Source: Oscillospiraceae bacterium (GTDB taxonomy: Bacteria > Bacillota > Clostridia > Oscillospirales > Oscillospiraceae). From it: a stretch of 64,000 nt of DNA. The translations under genes and the position numbers were made by a program. Below, piece by piece: positions 49,130-57,401 of the stretch. Below the pieces are notes generated by a model that saw only the letters and a list, made by a program, of their open reading frames with translations, did not search any database and was not told the origin of the DNA. The first letter of the stretch is position 1; every line of letters starts with the position of its first letter. The stretch is from positions 1-64,000 of the forward strand of contig JAGBEA010000017.1 in assembly GCA_017937195.1 (NCBI GenBank), read 5' to 3'.

Positions 49130-50470
49130 TCCGTCTTTTGCCAGCGATACCACCGCGTCCCATGTCAGTGCGCCGGTGACGCCGGTCTGAGTGATGCCCT
49201 CCAGCCCCTGCACCGTGCGGATGGCGGCTTCCGTCTGGGCATCGTACACGCCGGTTTCCTCGATCAGTGGGATCTCCGGCACATTCTGCGCCGCCTGCAC
49301 CAAAAAGCGCTGCAGCACCTCCACATCCCGCCCCGTCTGCCCCGGCGTCAGCACGCGGCCGGGATAGATCTCGTCGGCGGACACACCGGCCTCCGGCGGA
49401 ATGGAAGTACGCAGCCGGGCATAGTCGCGGATGATGGCGTTCCATGTTTCCCGTCCCACGATGCCGTCCTCCGTCAAGCCCTGCTGGCGCTGAAATGCCC
49501 GCACAGTGGCCTCGGTGGCAGCATCGTATACGCCGCTTTGCCCCGGCAGCGGCAGTTCCTCATCAAAATACGCTAACACGGAGAGGTAATACTGGATTTG
49601 CCGCACCTGCTCTCCGCTGTCACCGGGTCGCAGCGCGGTGGCATACTCACGGGACACATCCTCCTGCGTCAAGCCCTCGGCATCCAGCTCCGCAAGCCCC
49701 CGCACGCCGTTGAAGATGGACTTGATTTTATACCATGTGGCTTTGCCCACAATGCCGTCCACATTCAGGTTGAAGATGCGCTGGAAGCTGCGCACCGCCT
49801 CCTCCATCGGCACATCAAAAATCCCCGTCAGCTCCAGCCGCGGACGCAGGCCCGGATAGTTCTGCCCGATGCGGTTGAGCTGCCGCTTCAGGGTGCGCAC
49901 ATCCTCGCCGGCGCTGCCAAGGCGCAGCGGCAGACCGCGATAGGAGGGGAGATTGGCGGAGGTGGGTGCGTTGAACACGATGTTAATGTCGTCGCCGTAG
50001 TAGTACTGCAAAATTTCATAGGGGGTCAGCCCCTCCTGCGCCAGATCCACCGTGCCCCACTGGCTCAGCCCCTCGCATTGGGAGGTGGTGCCGTTGCAGT
50101 ACTGGGCAAAGAGGGGCTGCACAAAGCCCTGCCGCACCAGATAGTCGTTGAAAAGGTCATCCACGATTCGGGATACCGGTTCAAAGATCTCCCGCCCCTG
50201 AATGAATTTCTGGTCATAGCGGGTGGAACTGGTGATGTCAAAATCGTAGCCGCGGCTGCGGTACCACTCGGTGTAGATGCGGTTGAGGGCGTAGGTGACC
50301 TGCGCGTAGATGTTGGCGCGCAGCGCACTCTCCGGCCATGTGGGATAGATCTCGCTGGAGGCCACATTTTTGATGTAGTCGATGAAGGGAACTTGTATGT
50401 TGGGTGCAGCGGCATCGTCCGGATCACCCAGATGTACGGTGATGAACTCGGGGATCCTTGCTTCCGGCAT
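49127..50470 (-). CDS. SpoIID-like domain plus three peptidoglycan-binding repeats
   Basis: 447-aa protein. The N-terminal half (to about residue 170) ends in CEGLSQWGTVDLAQEGLTPYEILQYYYG, matching the C-terminal signature of SpoIID/LytB proteins that act on peptidoglycan stem-less glycans. Three PG_binding_1 modules follow (about 185-260, 280-350 and 370-445), each ending in a GxxTW segment such as GIVGRETWNAI. No signal peptide is seen, so it may act in the mother cell or leave by a non-classical route. ATG at 50470 overlaps the previous stop by one base. Confidence 0.8.
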   Translation of the reverse strand: MPEARIPEFITVHLGDPDDAAAPNIQVPFIDYIKNVASSEIYPTWPESALRANIYAQVTYALNRIYTEWYRSRGYDFDITSSTRYDQKFIQGREIFEPVSRIVDDLFNDYLVRQGFVQPLFAQYCNGTTSQCEGLSQWGTVDLAQEGLTPYEILQYYYGDDINIVFNAPTSANLPSYRGLPLRLGSAGEDVRTLKRQLNRIGQNYPGLRPRLELTGIFDVPMEEAVRSFQRIFNLNVDGIVGKATWYKIKSIFNGVRGLAELDAEGLTQEDVSREYATALRPGDSGEQVRQIQYYLSVLAYFDEELPLPGQSGVYDAATEATVRAFQRQQGLTEDGIVGRETWNAIIRDYARLRTSIPPEAGVSADEIYPGRVLTPGQTGRDVEVLQRFLVQAAQNVPEIPLIEETGVYDAQTEAAIRTVQGLEGITQTGVTGALTWDAVVSLAKDG

Positions 50471-50892
50471 CACAGCACCTCCTGCGGCAGCCGCAGCGAC
50501 ACCGGAAGAATGGCGGTGATCCCCTCAAAAATTTCGATTTCGTAAATGTCCGGCTCGAAATCGGGGTGGCTGGCAAATACCTGATACAGCGCGCCGCGTC
50601 GCGCGTCCTGCGCCTGCAGCGACTGCTGCAAAGGTGGGGCGGGTAAGGTGATGCCGGTGATAAGACCGTCATCGTCCGTCACGCCGTCGAAAAACAGCAC
50701 ACGGGCATCGTTGAACTGCCCGATCACGGAGATGCGCACTCCCTCGGTGGGCAGCGCACCGCGTCCGCGGCTGGCCTGCACCTTCAATTCGCCCAGTTCT
50801 GTGTTGCGCCGCAGAAATGCATCGTAGCTGCTGGCGCCTGCAGGCAAATCGGGGTAGGCGGTGCGGTCAAGGGCGGAGTCGTTCCATACCAT
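50470..50892 (-). CDS. Hypothetical beta-rich protein of the cell-wall cluster
   Basis: 140-aa protein between the amidase and SpoIID-like genes. Strand-rich stretches (GVRISVIGQFNDARVLFFDGVTDDDGLITGITL and following) resemble a carboxypeptidase-regulatory/Cna-like sandwich with Asp-rich turn, but no family is certain. The ATG at 50892 is preceded by GGAAAGGAATG. Its TGA overlaps the next ATG by one base, so it is translated together with the SpoIID-like protein and probably works with it. Confidence 0.65.
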   Translation of the reverse strand: MVWNDSALDRTAYPDLPAGASSYDAFLRRNTELGELKVQASRGRGALPTEGVRISVIGQFNDARVLFFDGVTDDDGLITGITLPAPPLQQSLQAQDARRGALYQVFASHPDFEPDIYEIEIFEGITAILPVSLRLPQEVL

Positions 50893-50959
50893 AGTTGGCT
50901 CATTCCTTTCCACAAACTGATTCTGCACCAGTTTATGCCGCACCGTGCCGCCGCGTGCC

Positions 50960-51529
50960 TCAGCTCAAACCGAAGTAGCGCAGCATCCCGCGGTAGATAC
51001 CCAACGCGAACTGATAGCGGTCGCGCCGCAGCTTCTCCGCATCCTGCGGATTGGACATATACCCCAACTCCACCAGAATGGCGGGCATCGCCGTGCGCCG
51101 CAGCACGTAGAGATTGGTGCGCGCCCGCACGCCGTTGTCCTTGGTGCCCACCGTGTCCACGATGCCCTGCAGCACATGCTGCGCCAGCCAGTTGGCTTGG
51201 GTGTAGAGGCGGTAGACGTAGACCTCCGTGCCGTTTGCCTGCCGGTTTTCGCTGGCGTTGGCGTGGATGCTGATGAAATAGTTGGCGCCCCACGTGTTGG
51301 CATCATTGACCCGCTGACGCAAACTGGTGGCGTTGCTGCTGCCCAGTACGGTGGATGCGGTGGGGCGGGACAAGCGCACCTCAAAGCGCCCGTCATCGCG
51401 CAGCAGCTGTGCCAGATACTGCCCTACCTCGTAGGTGATGTCCTGCTCCTGCTGCCCGTACCACGATGCGCCAGTGTTGGGTGAGCCGGTGGGATTGTGC
51501 CCTTGGTCGATATATATTTTAATTGCCAT
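50960..51529 (-). CDS. N-acetylmuramoyl-L-alanine amidase (Amidase_3, CwlD-like)
   Basis: 189-aa zinc amidase. YIDQGHNPTG carries the first zinc His, SIHANAS the third ligand, and AMPAILVELGYMSN the catalytic Glu; a second-ligand Glu lies near EQDITYEV. It is the catalytic domain alone, without signal peptide or anchor, close to CwlD-like spore-cortex enzymes in size. It is the first of three same-strand genes in the cluster. ATG at 51529 behind AAGGAG. Confidence 0.88.
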   Translation of the reverse strand: MAIKIYIDQGHNPTGSPNTGASWYGQQEQDITYEVGQYLAQLLRDDGRFEVRLSRPTASTVLGSSNATSLRQRVNDANTWGANYFISIHANASENRQANGTEVYVYRLYTQANWLAQHVLQGIVDTVGTKDNGVRARTNLYVLRRTAMPAILVELGYMSNPQDAEKLRRDRYQFALGIYRGMLRYFGLS

Positions 51530-51662
51530 AATGCATCGCTCCTTCACCCTATTGTATGTCCGCAGCCCGTGGCAAGTGCGCCCGATAACTGGAAAAAGAA
51601 TGTAAGGATATATCTTCAAACAAAATCGCCTGCGGGACATACTAACGCCGGAGGTGATAATT

Positions 51663-51890
51663 TTGTCCAAAAAGAAGAAAGACCCCGGCTTCCCCTATGA
51701 TGCCACACCGGATGTCCACCGCTTTCAGGGCAACGCCGACAGCTGCTTTGATCTGGTGAATCAGTACGGCACGTATGAGGTGCAGCGCACCAATGATACG
51801 GAGAATATGTTCCCTATGATCGCGCAGGCGCTGCCGAAAAAGTGGGAGAAGATGTTTATGGATAAGCCGGACCTGGAGCGGGAGGAATAA
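51663..51890 (+). CDS. Small hypothetical cytoplasmic protein
   Basis: 75-aa protein with a basic start (SKKKKDPGFPYD), a central NQYGTYEVQRTNDTENMFPMIAQ and an acidic end. The start is TTG at 51663, five bases after GGAGGTGA; the GTG at 51654 is inside that site. No family is recognised. Its pattern of Tyr/Asn/Pro suggests a small conserved clostridial protein, possibly spore-related because of the adjacent cluster, but this is only position. Confidence 0.6.
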   Translation: MSKKKKDPGFPYDATPDVHRFQGNADSCFDLVNQYGTYEVQRTNDTENMFPMIAQALPKKWEKMFMDKPDLEREE

Positions 51891-51921
51891 AAAAGAGAGC
51901 CGCGCAGCGCGGCTCTCTTTT
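51889..51921. terminator. Bidirectional terminator
   Basis: AAAAAGAGAGCCGCG-c-aGCGCGGCTCTCTTTT, also terminating the nhaC-like gene on the minus strand. Confidence 0.88.
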
Positions 51922-51937
51922 GTGTATGGAAGATGGT

Positions 51938-53248
51938 TTATTCCTTGCCGAATGCGATGAACAGCAGGCTGGATACGCACAGCAGGAAGGGGTAGAACAG
52001 CAGCGGCATCACATCGAAGGCGGAGATGGCGCTGCCCAGCGTGGCGCAGGTGGAGATGGCCACCAGCATCTGTGCGCCGTAGGGGATGATGCCCTGGAAG
52101 ATGCAGGAGAAGGTGTCCAGCAAAGAGGCGGACTTCTTGGCGCTGATGCCGTACTCGTCGATGACCTCCTTGGCGATGGGACCTGCCATCACGATGGCGA
52201 CGGTGTTGTTGGCGGTGGCGATGTCCATCAGACCTACCAGCAGACCGATGCCCAGTTGACCGCCCTTGCGGCCCTTGAACACGCGGCGGATGGCGGACAG
52301 CAGCGCCTCAAAGCCGCCGTAAGCGCGGATCATACCGCACAGAGCGGAAACCATCAGCGTGACCATAATGGTCTCAAACATACCGTCGACACCGGCGCCC
52401 ATAGCGCCCAGCAGATCCGTTGCGGTGGCCTGACCGGTAGCCAGAGAGATGACAGCGCCGGCCAAGATGCCGATCAGCAGCACCACAAATACGTTCATAC
52501 CCACGATACCGCCGATCAGTACCAGCACATAGGGGATCAGCAGCAGCAGATTGATGTCGCCCGTAGGAACCACAGACACATCGGCACGCAGGGAGATCAC
52601 CAGAATCAGCAGGCAGGAGGCGATGGCAGCAGGCAGAGCGATGGCAAAGTTGGTGCGGAACTTATCCTTCATTTCGCAGCCCTGCGTGGTGCAGGCGGCG
52701 ATGGTGGTGTCGGAAATAAAGGACAGATTGTCGCCGAACATAGAGCCGCCCACCACGCTGGCCACGCACAGCGGCAGGGAGAAGCCGGAGGTGTTGGCAA
52801 CTGCCACGGCGATGGGGGTGATGAGGGTGATGGTGCCCACACTGGTGCCCATAGCCATAGACACGAAGCAGGCTACGATGAACAGCACCACCACTGCCAG
52901 CTTGGCAGGTGCGATGTTCAGCAGGAAGTAGGCGACAGCCTCGGCACTGGAGCGGCCGGTGACGCCCACAAAGCAGCCGGCGGCAAGGAAGATCAGGATC
53001 ATAGTCATGATGTTCTTGTCGCCCACGCCCTTGGCCATCAGCTCCAGCTTTTCGTCAAAGGATACGCTGCGGTTCTGCAGGCAGGCCACCAGAATGGCTG
53101 CCAAGAAGGTGACCACGATGGGGATGTTGTAAAAGCCCATACCTACCTTCAGCACGTACTCAAATACGATGCCCAGACCCAGATACAGTACCAGGAAAAC
53201 GGCGATGGGCAGCAGCGCCCACGCATTGGCTTTCGGTTTTTGATTCAT
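51938..53248 (-). CDS. NhaC-family Na+/H+ antiporter-like transporter
   Basis: 436-aa ion-transporter-superfamily membrane protein with about eleven helices. SMAMGTSVGTITLITPIAVAVA and GGSMFGDNLSFISDTTIAA are NhaC-family hallmarks, with a second-half counterpart in LVGLMDIATANNTVAIVMAGPIA. It starts only 34 bp after cysE with its own GAGGAG and no terminator between, so it is probably the third gene of the cysteine operon. NhaC relatives include organic-anion and amino-acid antiporters (for example malate-lactate), so cargo other than Na+ is possible. Confidence 0.82.
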   Translation of the reverse strand: MNQKPKANAWALLPIAVFLVLYLGLGIVFEYVLKVGMGFYNIPIVVTFLAAILVACLQNRSVSFDEKLELMAKGVGDKNIMTMILIFLAAGCFVGVTGRSSAEAVAYFLLNIAPAKLAVVVLFIVACFVSMAMGTSVGTITLITPIAVAVANTSGFSLPLCVASVVGGSMFGDNLSFISDTTIAACTTQGCEMKDKFRTNFAIALPAAIASCLLILVISLRADVSVVPTGDINLLLLIPYVLVLIGGIVGMNVFVVLLIGILAGAVISLATGQATATDLLGAMGAGVDGMFETIMVTLMVSALCGMIRAYGGFEALLSAIRRVFKGRKGGQLGIGLLVGLMDIATANNTVAIVMAGPIAKEVIDEYGISAKKSASLLDTFSCIFQGIIPYGAQMLVAISTCATLGSAISAFDVMPLLFYPFLLCVSSLLFIAFGKE

Positions 53249-53282
53249 TTTCTCTTTCTCCTCTTATGTCAAGTTTTGCGGC

Positions 53283-54149
53283 TTATTTGTCCGCGTTTTT
53301 GAAGATGGTTTCAGGGGCTTGGATCACCACGCGGGTGTTGGCGTCCACCGCCTCGGTCAAAAAGGCGTTGCCGCCTACCACTGTGTTGGTGCCGATCACT
53401 GTTTCGCCGCCCAGAATGGAGGCACCGGAGTAAATAGTCACATTGTCCTCCACAGTGGGGTGGCGCTTGCCGGGCAGAGAGCTGTGACCGGCGCGGGGGG
53501 ACAGAGCGCCCAGCGTGACGCCCTGATACAGCTTCACGCCGCGCCCGATCACCGTAGTCTCACCCACCACGATGCCGGTGCCGTGGTCGATGAAGAAATA
53601 CTCGCCGATGGTGGCGCCGGGGTTGATGTCGATGCCGGTGCGGCTGTGGGCATACTCGGTCATCATACGGGGGATCATAGGCACCTTGCGCAGATACAGC
53701 TCGTGGGCAATGCGGTATACGAAAATAGCGAAGAGACCGGGATAGGCGAAGATGATCTCATTCTTATCCTGCGCGGCGGGGTCGCCGTCAAAGGTGGCGT
53801 CCAGATCCTTCAGCAGCATTCCCTGAATCTGGGGCAGGCACTCGATGAACTCGCGGGCGATCTCCTCGGCGCGGGGAGCGTCCTCGGCAGGCAGCGCCAG
53901 CGCGATCTGAATCTTCAGCTGGGACTCGATGCGGTCCAGCAGCAGCGCGGCATAGTCCTGCGGCGCCAGTGTCATCAGCGCGGCATCGCCGTAATAGGCG
54001 GGGAACATCAGCTGCCGGATCGTCTTGATCAGGGCGATCACAGCCTTTCTGTCAGGCAGGCGCAAAGAGGCGCCGTAGAGGGGCATCTCGCTGCCTGCCA
54101 TATTTTCTGCCATCAACTGTGCGGCAGTGCGGATATGCTCAGGATACAT
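53283..54149 (-). CDS. cysE: Serine O-acetyltransferase
   Basis: 288-aa enzyme making O-acetylserine from serine and acetyl-CoA, the first step of cysteine synthesis. The N-terminal helical domain (about 1-165) is followed by the left-handed beta-helix with the conserved DHGTGIVVGETTVIG and QGVTLGALS (residues about 190-225). The ATG at 54149 has AAGGAG and lies 13 bp after cysK. Order cysK-cysE suggests formation of the cysteine synthase pathway from one transcript. Confidence 0.92.
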   Translation of the reverse strand: MYPEHIRTAAQLMAENMAGSEMPLYGASLRLPDRKAVIALIKTIRQLMFPAYYGDAALMTLAPQDYAALLLDRIESQLKIQIALALPAEDAPRAEEIAREFIECLPQIQGMLLKDLDATFDGDPAAQDKNEIIFAYPGLFAIFVYRIAHELYLRKVPMIPRMMTEYAHSRTGIDINPGATIGEYFFIDHGTGIVVGETTVIGRGVKLYQGVTLGALSPRAGHSSLPGKRHPTVEDNVTIYSGASILGGETVIGTNTVVGGNAFLTEAVDANTRVVIQAPETIFKNADK

Positions 54150-54162
54150 AGGAAAGCTCTCC

Positions 54163-55092
54163 TTATTTTGCAAAAAGTGGGGTGGACAGATACCGGTCGC
54201 CGGTGTCGGGCAGCAGCACAACGATGGCTTTGCCCTCGTTTTCCGGCCGCTGTGCCAGCACCGTGGCGGCGTGGAGCGCCGCACCGGAGGTGATGCCGCA
54301 GAGGAAACCCTCTGTCCGTGCCAATGTGCGGGCGGCTTCGTAGGCTTCCTCCTCCGTTACGGGGATGATCTCGTCCACGATGCTGCGATCCAGATTCTTC
54401 GGCACAAAATTGGCGCCGATGCCCTGCAGACCGTGGGGACCGCTGCGGCCTTGGCTCAGCAGGGGGGAGGAGGCGGGCTCGACCGCCACTACCTGCACGT
54501 CACTGCGCTGTTCCTTGAGATAGCGTCCTACGCCGGAGACGGTGCCGCCGGTACCGACACCGGCCACGAAGATGTCCACCTTGCCGTCGGTATCGCGCCA
54601 GATCTCGGGACCGGTGGTGCGGTAGTGGGCGCGGGGATTGGCCTCATTTTCAAACTGTCCTGCGATCCAGCTGCCGGGGATGGATGCTGCCAGCTCCTGC
54701 GCCTTGGCGATGGCGCCTGCCATACCCAGCGCGCCCTCGGTCAGCACCAGCTCCGCGCCGTAGGCACTCAGCAGCGTGCGCCGCTCCATACTCATAGAGT
54801 CGGGCATGGTCAGGATCACCCGATAGCCACGGCAGATACCCATGGCGGCAAGACCGATGCCGGTGTTGCCGGAGGTGGGCTCGATGATGGTGGCGCCGGG
54901 GATCAGCAGACCTCGCTCCTCTGCGTCAAGGATCATCTGCAGCGCCACGCGATCCTTGGCGGAGCCTGCCGGATTAAAATACTCCAGCTTGCCCCAGATG
55001 GCAGCGGGCAGGCGCTTGGCATCGACATAGCGATCCAACATAACAAGGGGGGTGTTCCCCACCAAATCGTAAACAGAGGTATAAATGTTCAT
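54163..55092 (-). CDS. cysK: Cysteine synthase (O-acetylserine sulfhydrylase)
   Basis: 309-aa PLP enzyme that forms cysteine from O-acetylserine and sulfide. PLP Lys in [12 protein letters not shown] (about residue 42), the substrate loop [12 protein letters not shown], and [17 protein letters not shown] for the phosphate are present. AAGGAAG precedes the ATG. A 186-bp leader with Cys-rich peptide and attenuator lies upstream, so expression should rise when charged tRNA-Cys is scarce. Confidence 0.95.
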   Translation of the reverse strand: MNIYTSVYDLVGNTPLVMLDRYVDAKRLPAAIWGKLEYFNPAGSAKDRVALQMILDAEERGLLIPGATIIEPTSGNTGIGLAAMGICRGYRVILTMPDSMSMERRTLLSAYGAELVLTEGALGMAGAIAKAQELAASIPGSWIAGQFENEANPRAHYRTTGPEIWRDTDGKVDIFVAGVGTGGTVSGVGRYLKEQRSDVQVVAVEPASSPLLSQGRSGPHGLQGIGANFVPKNLDRSIVDEIIPVTEEEAYEAARTLARTEGFLCGITSGAALHAATVLAQRPENEGKAIVVLLPDTGDRYLSTPLFAK

Positions 55093-55118
55093 AAGAACTT
55101 CCTTTCTTTAAGCAGCAC

Positions 55119-55157
55119 AAAAAGCGGCAGAGGGCGCGTGTCGCACACCCTCTGCCG
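55119..55157 (-). terminator. Intrinsic terminator in the cysK leader (attenuator)
   Basis: On the minus strand CGGCAGAGGG (55157-55148) pairs perfectly with CCCTCTGCCG (55134-55125), loop 13 nt, then CTTTTTG. It sits between the leader peptide stop and cysK, so it can only act by premature termination. Confidence 0.88.
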
Positions 55158-55188
55158 TCACAGTCAAACGCAAGCGTTAAGCGGCAGA
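55151..55188 (-). promoter_or_regulatory. Antiterminator hairpin of the cysK leader
   Basis: TCTGCCG inside leader codons 30-33 (55188-55182) is exactly complementary to CGGCAGA (55157-55151), the 5' arm of the terminator, with a small AACG/CGTT inner stem. The two structures exclude each other. A ribosome paused on Cys codons 20-22 leaves the antiterminator free; one reaching the stop covers TCTGCCG. Confidence 0.78.
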
Positions 55189-55278
55189 AAATGCAGGACA
55201 TCGATGGGCGCGACAACAACAGACCATGGTACAGACCATGCCCTTTGCGATGTTGGTGTGCAGCACGGATCGGGTCAT
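55177..55278 (-). CDS. Cysteine-rich leader peptide controlling cysK-cysE
   Basis: 33-aa peptide behind AAGGAGG, spaced 6 nt from the ATG. The sequence MTRSVLHTNIAKGMVC then TMVCCCRAHRC holds Cys at 16, 20, 21, 22 and 27, all encoded by TGT. Cysteine is rare in ordinary proteins, and the peptide lies directly upstream of cysteine biosynthesis genes with paired terminator/antiterminator structures. It probably has no function as a protein: its translation measures Cys-tRNA supply. Too short for most gene callers. Confidence 0.85.
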   Translation of the reverse strand: MTRSVLHTNIAKGMVCTMVCCCRAHRCPAFSAA

Positions 55279-55300
55279 ACTTTTCCTCCTTTTTGTGATG

Positions 55301-55316
55301 CTATACAATAGTATAG
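55301..55316. promoter_or_regulatory. Palindrome CTATAC-N4-GTATAG upstream of the leader peptide
   Basis: A perfect 6-4-6 inverted repeat located 22 bp before the leader-peptide ATG, in the promoter region (TATACT may serve as -10 on the minus strand; TTGACA lies at 55351-55346, too far for a 17-bp spacer). It could be an operator, for instance of an Rrf2/CymR-type regulator, but that identity is inference. Confidence 0.5.
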
Positions 55317-55437
55317 TAATTTCTTTGCGGGATTGCTACTGTCAAATCCGCCAAAATTCGTTTCAATGCCTTGGGAATGTTGAACGGATTGCGCTCTTTC
55401 GGCACTTTTTGGCGTAGATAGAGGAGAAAAGCGCGCC

Positions 55438-55466
55438 TTGTGTTCGCGCTTGACGCGTGCTATAAT
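55438..55466 (+). promoter_or_regulatory. Promoter of the TSUP transporter gene
   Basis: TTGTGT, 17-bp spacer, consensus TATAAT, 38 bp before the ATG. Confidence 0.75.
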
Positions 55467-55504
55467 GCAGCTAAAGAGAGAACCGTGCGAAGGAGAAAAT
55501 CCCT

Positions 55505-56290
55505 ATGGTAGAGCTTGTTTTTATTCTTGTCAGCTTTTGCGCCTCCGTCATCGGCGCCATCTGCGGCATCGGCGGCGGCGTGATTATCAAGCCGGTGCTG
55601 GATGCATTCGGACTGTATTCCGTCAGCACCGTCAGCTTTATGTCCGGCTGCATTGTGCTGTCCATGACCGCCTACTCCGTGGTAAAGGCCAATCTTGCCC
55701 ACGAGTCGGTGATCGAAAAAGGCGTCAGCACTTGGCTGGGCATCGGTGCGGCGCTGGGCGGTCTGCTGGGCAAGCAGCTGTTTGACAGTGTGAAGGCGCT
55801 GTTTGACAATGCTGACACCGTGGGCGCGGTGCAGGCGGCGGCGCTGTTTGCCATCACGCTGGGCACTGCCGTCTATACGGTCAAGCGGGATAAGATCAAA
55901 ACCCATCATCTGAAAAATCCCGTGCTGTGCGCCGCCATCGGTCTGGCACTGGGTCTGATGTCAGCCTTCCTCGGCATCGGCGGCGGCCCCATCAATCTGG
56001 TGGTGCTGGGTTTCTTCTTCTCCATGCAGACCAAGACGGCGGCGCAGAACTCGCTGTACATCATCCTTATCTCCCAGATCACCAGTTTGCTGTTTACTAT
56101 TGTGACGGGCAAAGTACCGGAGTTTCCGGTGGTGCTGTTTGCAGTTATGGTGTGCTGCGGCATTCTGGGTGGCGTTGTGGGACGGAAAATCAACAGCCGT
56201 ATCGACAATGCCGCGGTGGACAAGTTATTCTTGGGTCTGCTGACGGTAATTATGCTGATTTGCTGCTACAACTTCTATCAATACTGCTGA
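55505..56290 (+). CDS. TSUP-family (TauE/SafE) sulfite/sulfonate exporter-like protein
   Basis: 261-aa membrane protein with about eight helices in two similar halves. The repeated signatures ICGIGGGVIIKPVLDAFG (first half) and SAFLGIGGGPINLVVLGFFF (second half) are those of TauE/SafE. Family members export sulfite, sulfoacetate, thiosulfate or take up thiosulfate. Here it lies between the cysteine operon and the sulfatase/sulfonate-like importer operon, so a sulfur oxyanion is a reasonable guess. Single gene with own promoter and terminator. Confidence 0.87.
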   Translation: MVELVFILVSFCASVIGAICGIGGGVIIKPVLDAFGLYSVSTVSFMSGCIVLSMTAYSVVKANLAHESVIEKGVSTWLGIGAALGGLLGKQLFDSVKALFDNADTVGAVQAAALFAITLGTAVYTVKRDKIKTHHLKNPVLCAAIGLALGLMSAFLGIGGGPINLVVLGFFFSMQTKTAAQNSLYIILISQITSLLFTIVTGKVPEFPVVLFAVMVCCGILGGVVGRKINSRIDNAAVDKLFLGLLTVIMLICCYNFYQYC

Positions 56291-56298
56291 AACCAAAC

Positions 56299-56337
56299 AA
56301 AAAAGGTCCCGCAGCCGATGGCTGCGGGATCTTTTTT
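56299..56337. terminator. Bidirectional terminator
   Basis: AAAGGTCCCGCAGCC pairs (one G-T) with GGCTGCGGGATCTTTTTT, between the TSUP gene and the convergent importer operon. Confidence 0.88.
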
Positions 56338-56365
56338 GTTGTTCAGTATGGAATCGGCGGGACAA

Positions 56366-57343
56366 TTACTTGCCGGCGTCGATCATGTTCTGCAGCATGA
56401 CATAGTCAGCCACGGGCACCTCGGCGGTGACAGCACCGGAAGCCAGGAAGCCCTTCTGCTGGGTCTTGTAGTAAGCCTCGACAGTACCGTCAGCAGCACC
56501 GGCGGCAACTTCCTTACCGGTCAGCCAATCGGCCACACCGCGCTCTGCGTAAGCAACAGCCTTGTCGGTCTTGGTCTGGTTGGCAACATAGCCGGCGACC
56601 TCATCATAGTTACCGTCAGCGGCGTAGTCCATAGCCTTGTACAGAGCCTTGGTGAAAGTCAGGATCTTGTCAGCATTGTTCTCGGCATACTTGCTGGTGA
56701 CGATCCAGGAAGCCAGAGAAACGCTGTCCTCGGCGAACATCATGTTGTCGGCCAGCTTGGTAGCACCCTTCAGCTCGTCCATGATCTTCAGGCTGTTGGG
56801 GGACCAGCATGCGCAGGCGTCCAGAGAGCCGGACAGCATGGCGGTGGTCAGGTTCTCAGCACCCATTTCCATGGCGGTGATGTCATCCCAGGTCAGGCCG
56901 GCCTTGGCCAGAGCCTTCTTCAGAACATCCTCGCTGGAGGTACCGGCGGAGTAACCCACGGTCTTGCCCTTCAGGTCTTCCAGAGCCTTGACATTGGGGC
57001 CGCCGATGACGGCGTCACCGTTGGAGATGTGGGACAGAGCGAAGATCTTGGCCTTGCCCTGGATGCACAGCTTGTGTGCGCCGTGGCCGATGTAGCCGAT
57101 GTCGATCTTCTCGGACTCCATAGCGTTGATGATGGTGGGACCGTCAGCAAACTCCCACAGCACCACTTCGATGCCGGCTTCCTCAAAGTAGCCCTTCTCG
57201 ATAGCGGTGGTCACAGCCCACAGAGAGCCGTAGTTGGGCATGTAGCCGATGTTCAGGGTGATCTTGTCGTCGTCCTTCTTGCCGCAGGCAACCAGAGACA
57301 GAACCATAACGACGGACAGGATCAGTGCAAAGATTTTTTTCAT
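56366..57343 (-). CDS. ABC importer substrate-binding lipoprotein, SsuA/TauA/NMT1-like
   Basis: 325-aa lipoprotein (lipobox LVAC, Cys20). The mature part has the NMT1/SsuA/AtsR pattern: NIGYMPNYGSLWAVTTAIEKGYFEEAGI, then DGPTIINAMESEKIDIGYIG and KGKTVGYSAGTSSEDVL. The family binds sulfonates, taurine, sulfate esters, thiamin precursors or nitrate. It is the last gene of the operon, after the ATPase, which is unusual since binding proteins are often first. A CGGATC-ATAC-GATCCG hairpin in the 58-bp gap may raise or protect its message. Confidence 0.85.
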   Translation of the reverse strand: MKKIFALILSVVMVLSLVACGKKDDDKITLNIGYMPNYGSLWAVTTAIEKGYFEEAGIEVVLWEFADGPTIINAMESEKIDIGYIGHGAHKLCIQGKAKIFALSHISNGDAVIGGPNVKALEDLKGKTVGYSAGTSSEDVLKKALAKAGLTWDDITAMEMGAENLTTAMLSGSLDACACWSPNSLKIMDELKGATKLADNMMFAEDSVSLASWIVTSKYAENNADKILTFTKALYKAMDYAADGNYDEVAGYVANQTKTDKAVAYAERGVADWLTGKEVAAGAADGTVEAYYKTQQKGFLASGAVTAEVPVADYVMLQNMIDAGK

Positions 57344-57367
57344 GTATAATCCTCCTTTATAATCCAC

Positions 57368-57383
57368 CGGATCATACGATCCG
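57368..57383 (-). promoter_or_regulatory. Intercistronic hairpin before the binding-protein gene
   Basis: CGGATC-ATAC-GATCCG, a perfect 6-bp stem in the 58-bp gap, without a T-run. Candidate for mRNA processing or 5' protection allowing higher levels of the binding protein. Confidence 0.5.
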
Positions 57384-57401
57384 AAATGGTCACGAAAATA
57401 T

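Noticed and set aside
49127..51529. Prophage lysis cassette
   Set aside because: There is an amidase but no holin, tail or structural genes nearby. The SpoIID-like signature and peptidoglycan-binding modules fit a spore or cell-wall cluster.
55093..55330. T-box riboswitch or SAM riboswitch upstream of cysK
   Set aside because: No T-box sequence (TGGNACC bulge) or specifier-loop layout is seen, and no SAM-I core. A leader peptide with alternative hairpins explains the region better.
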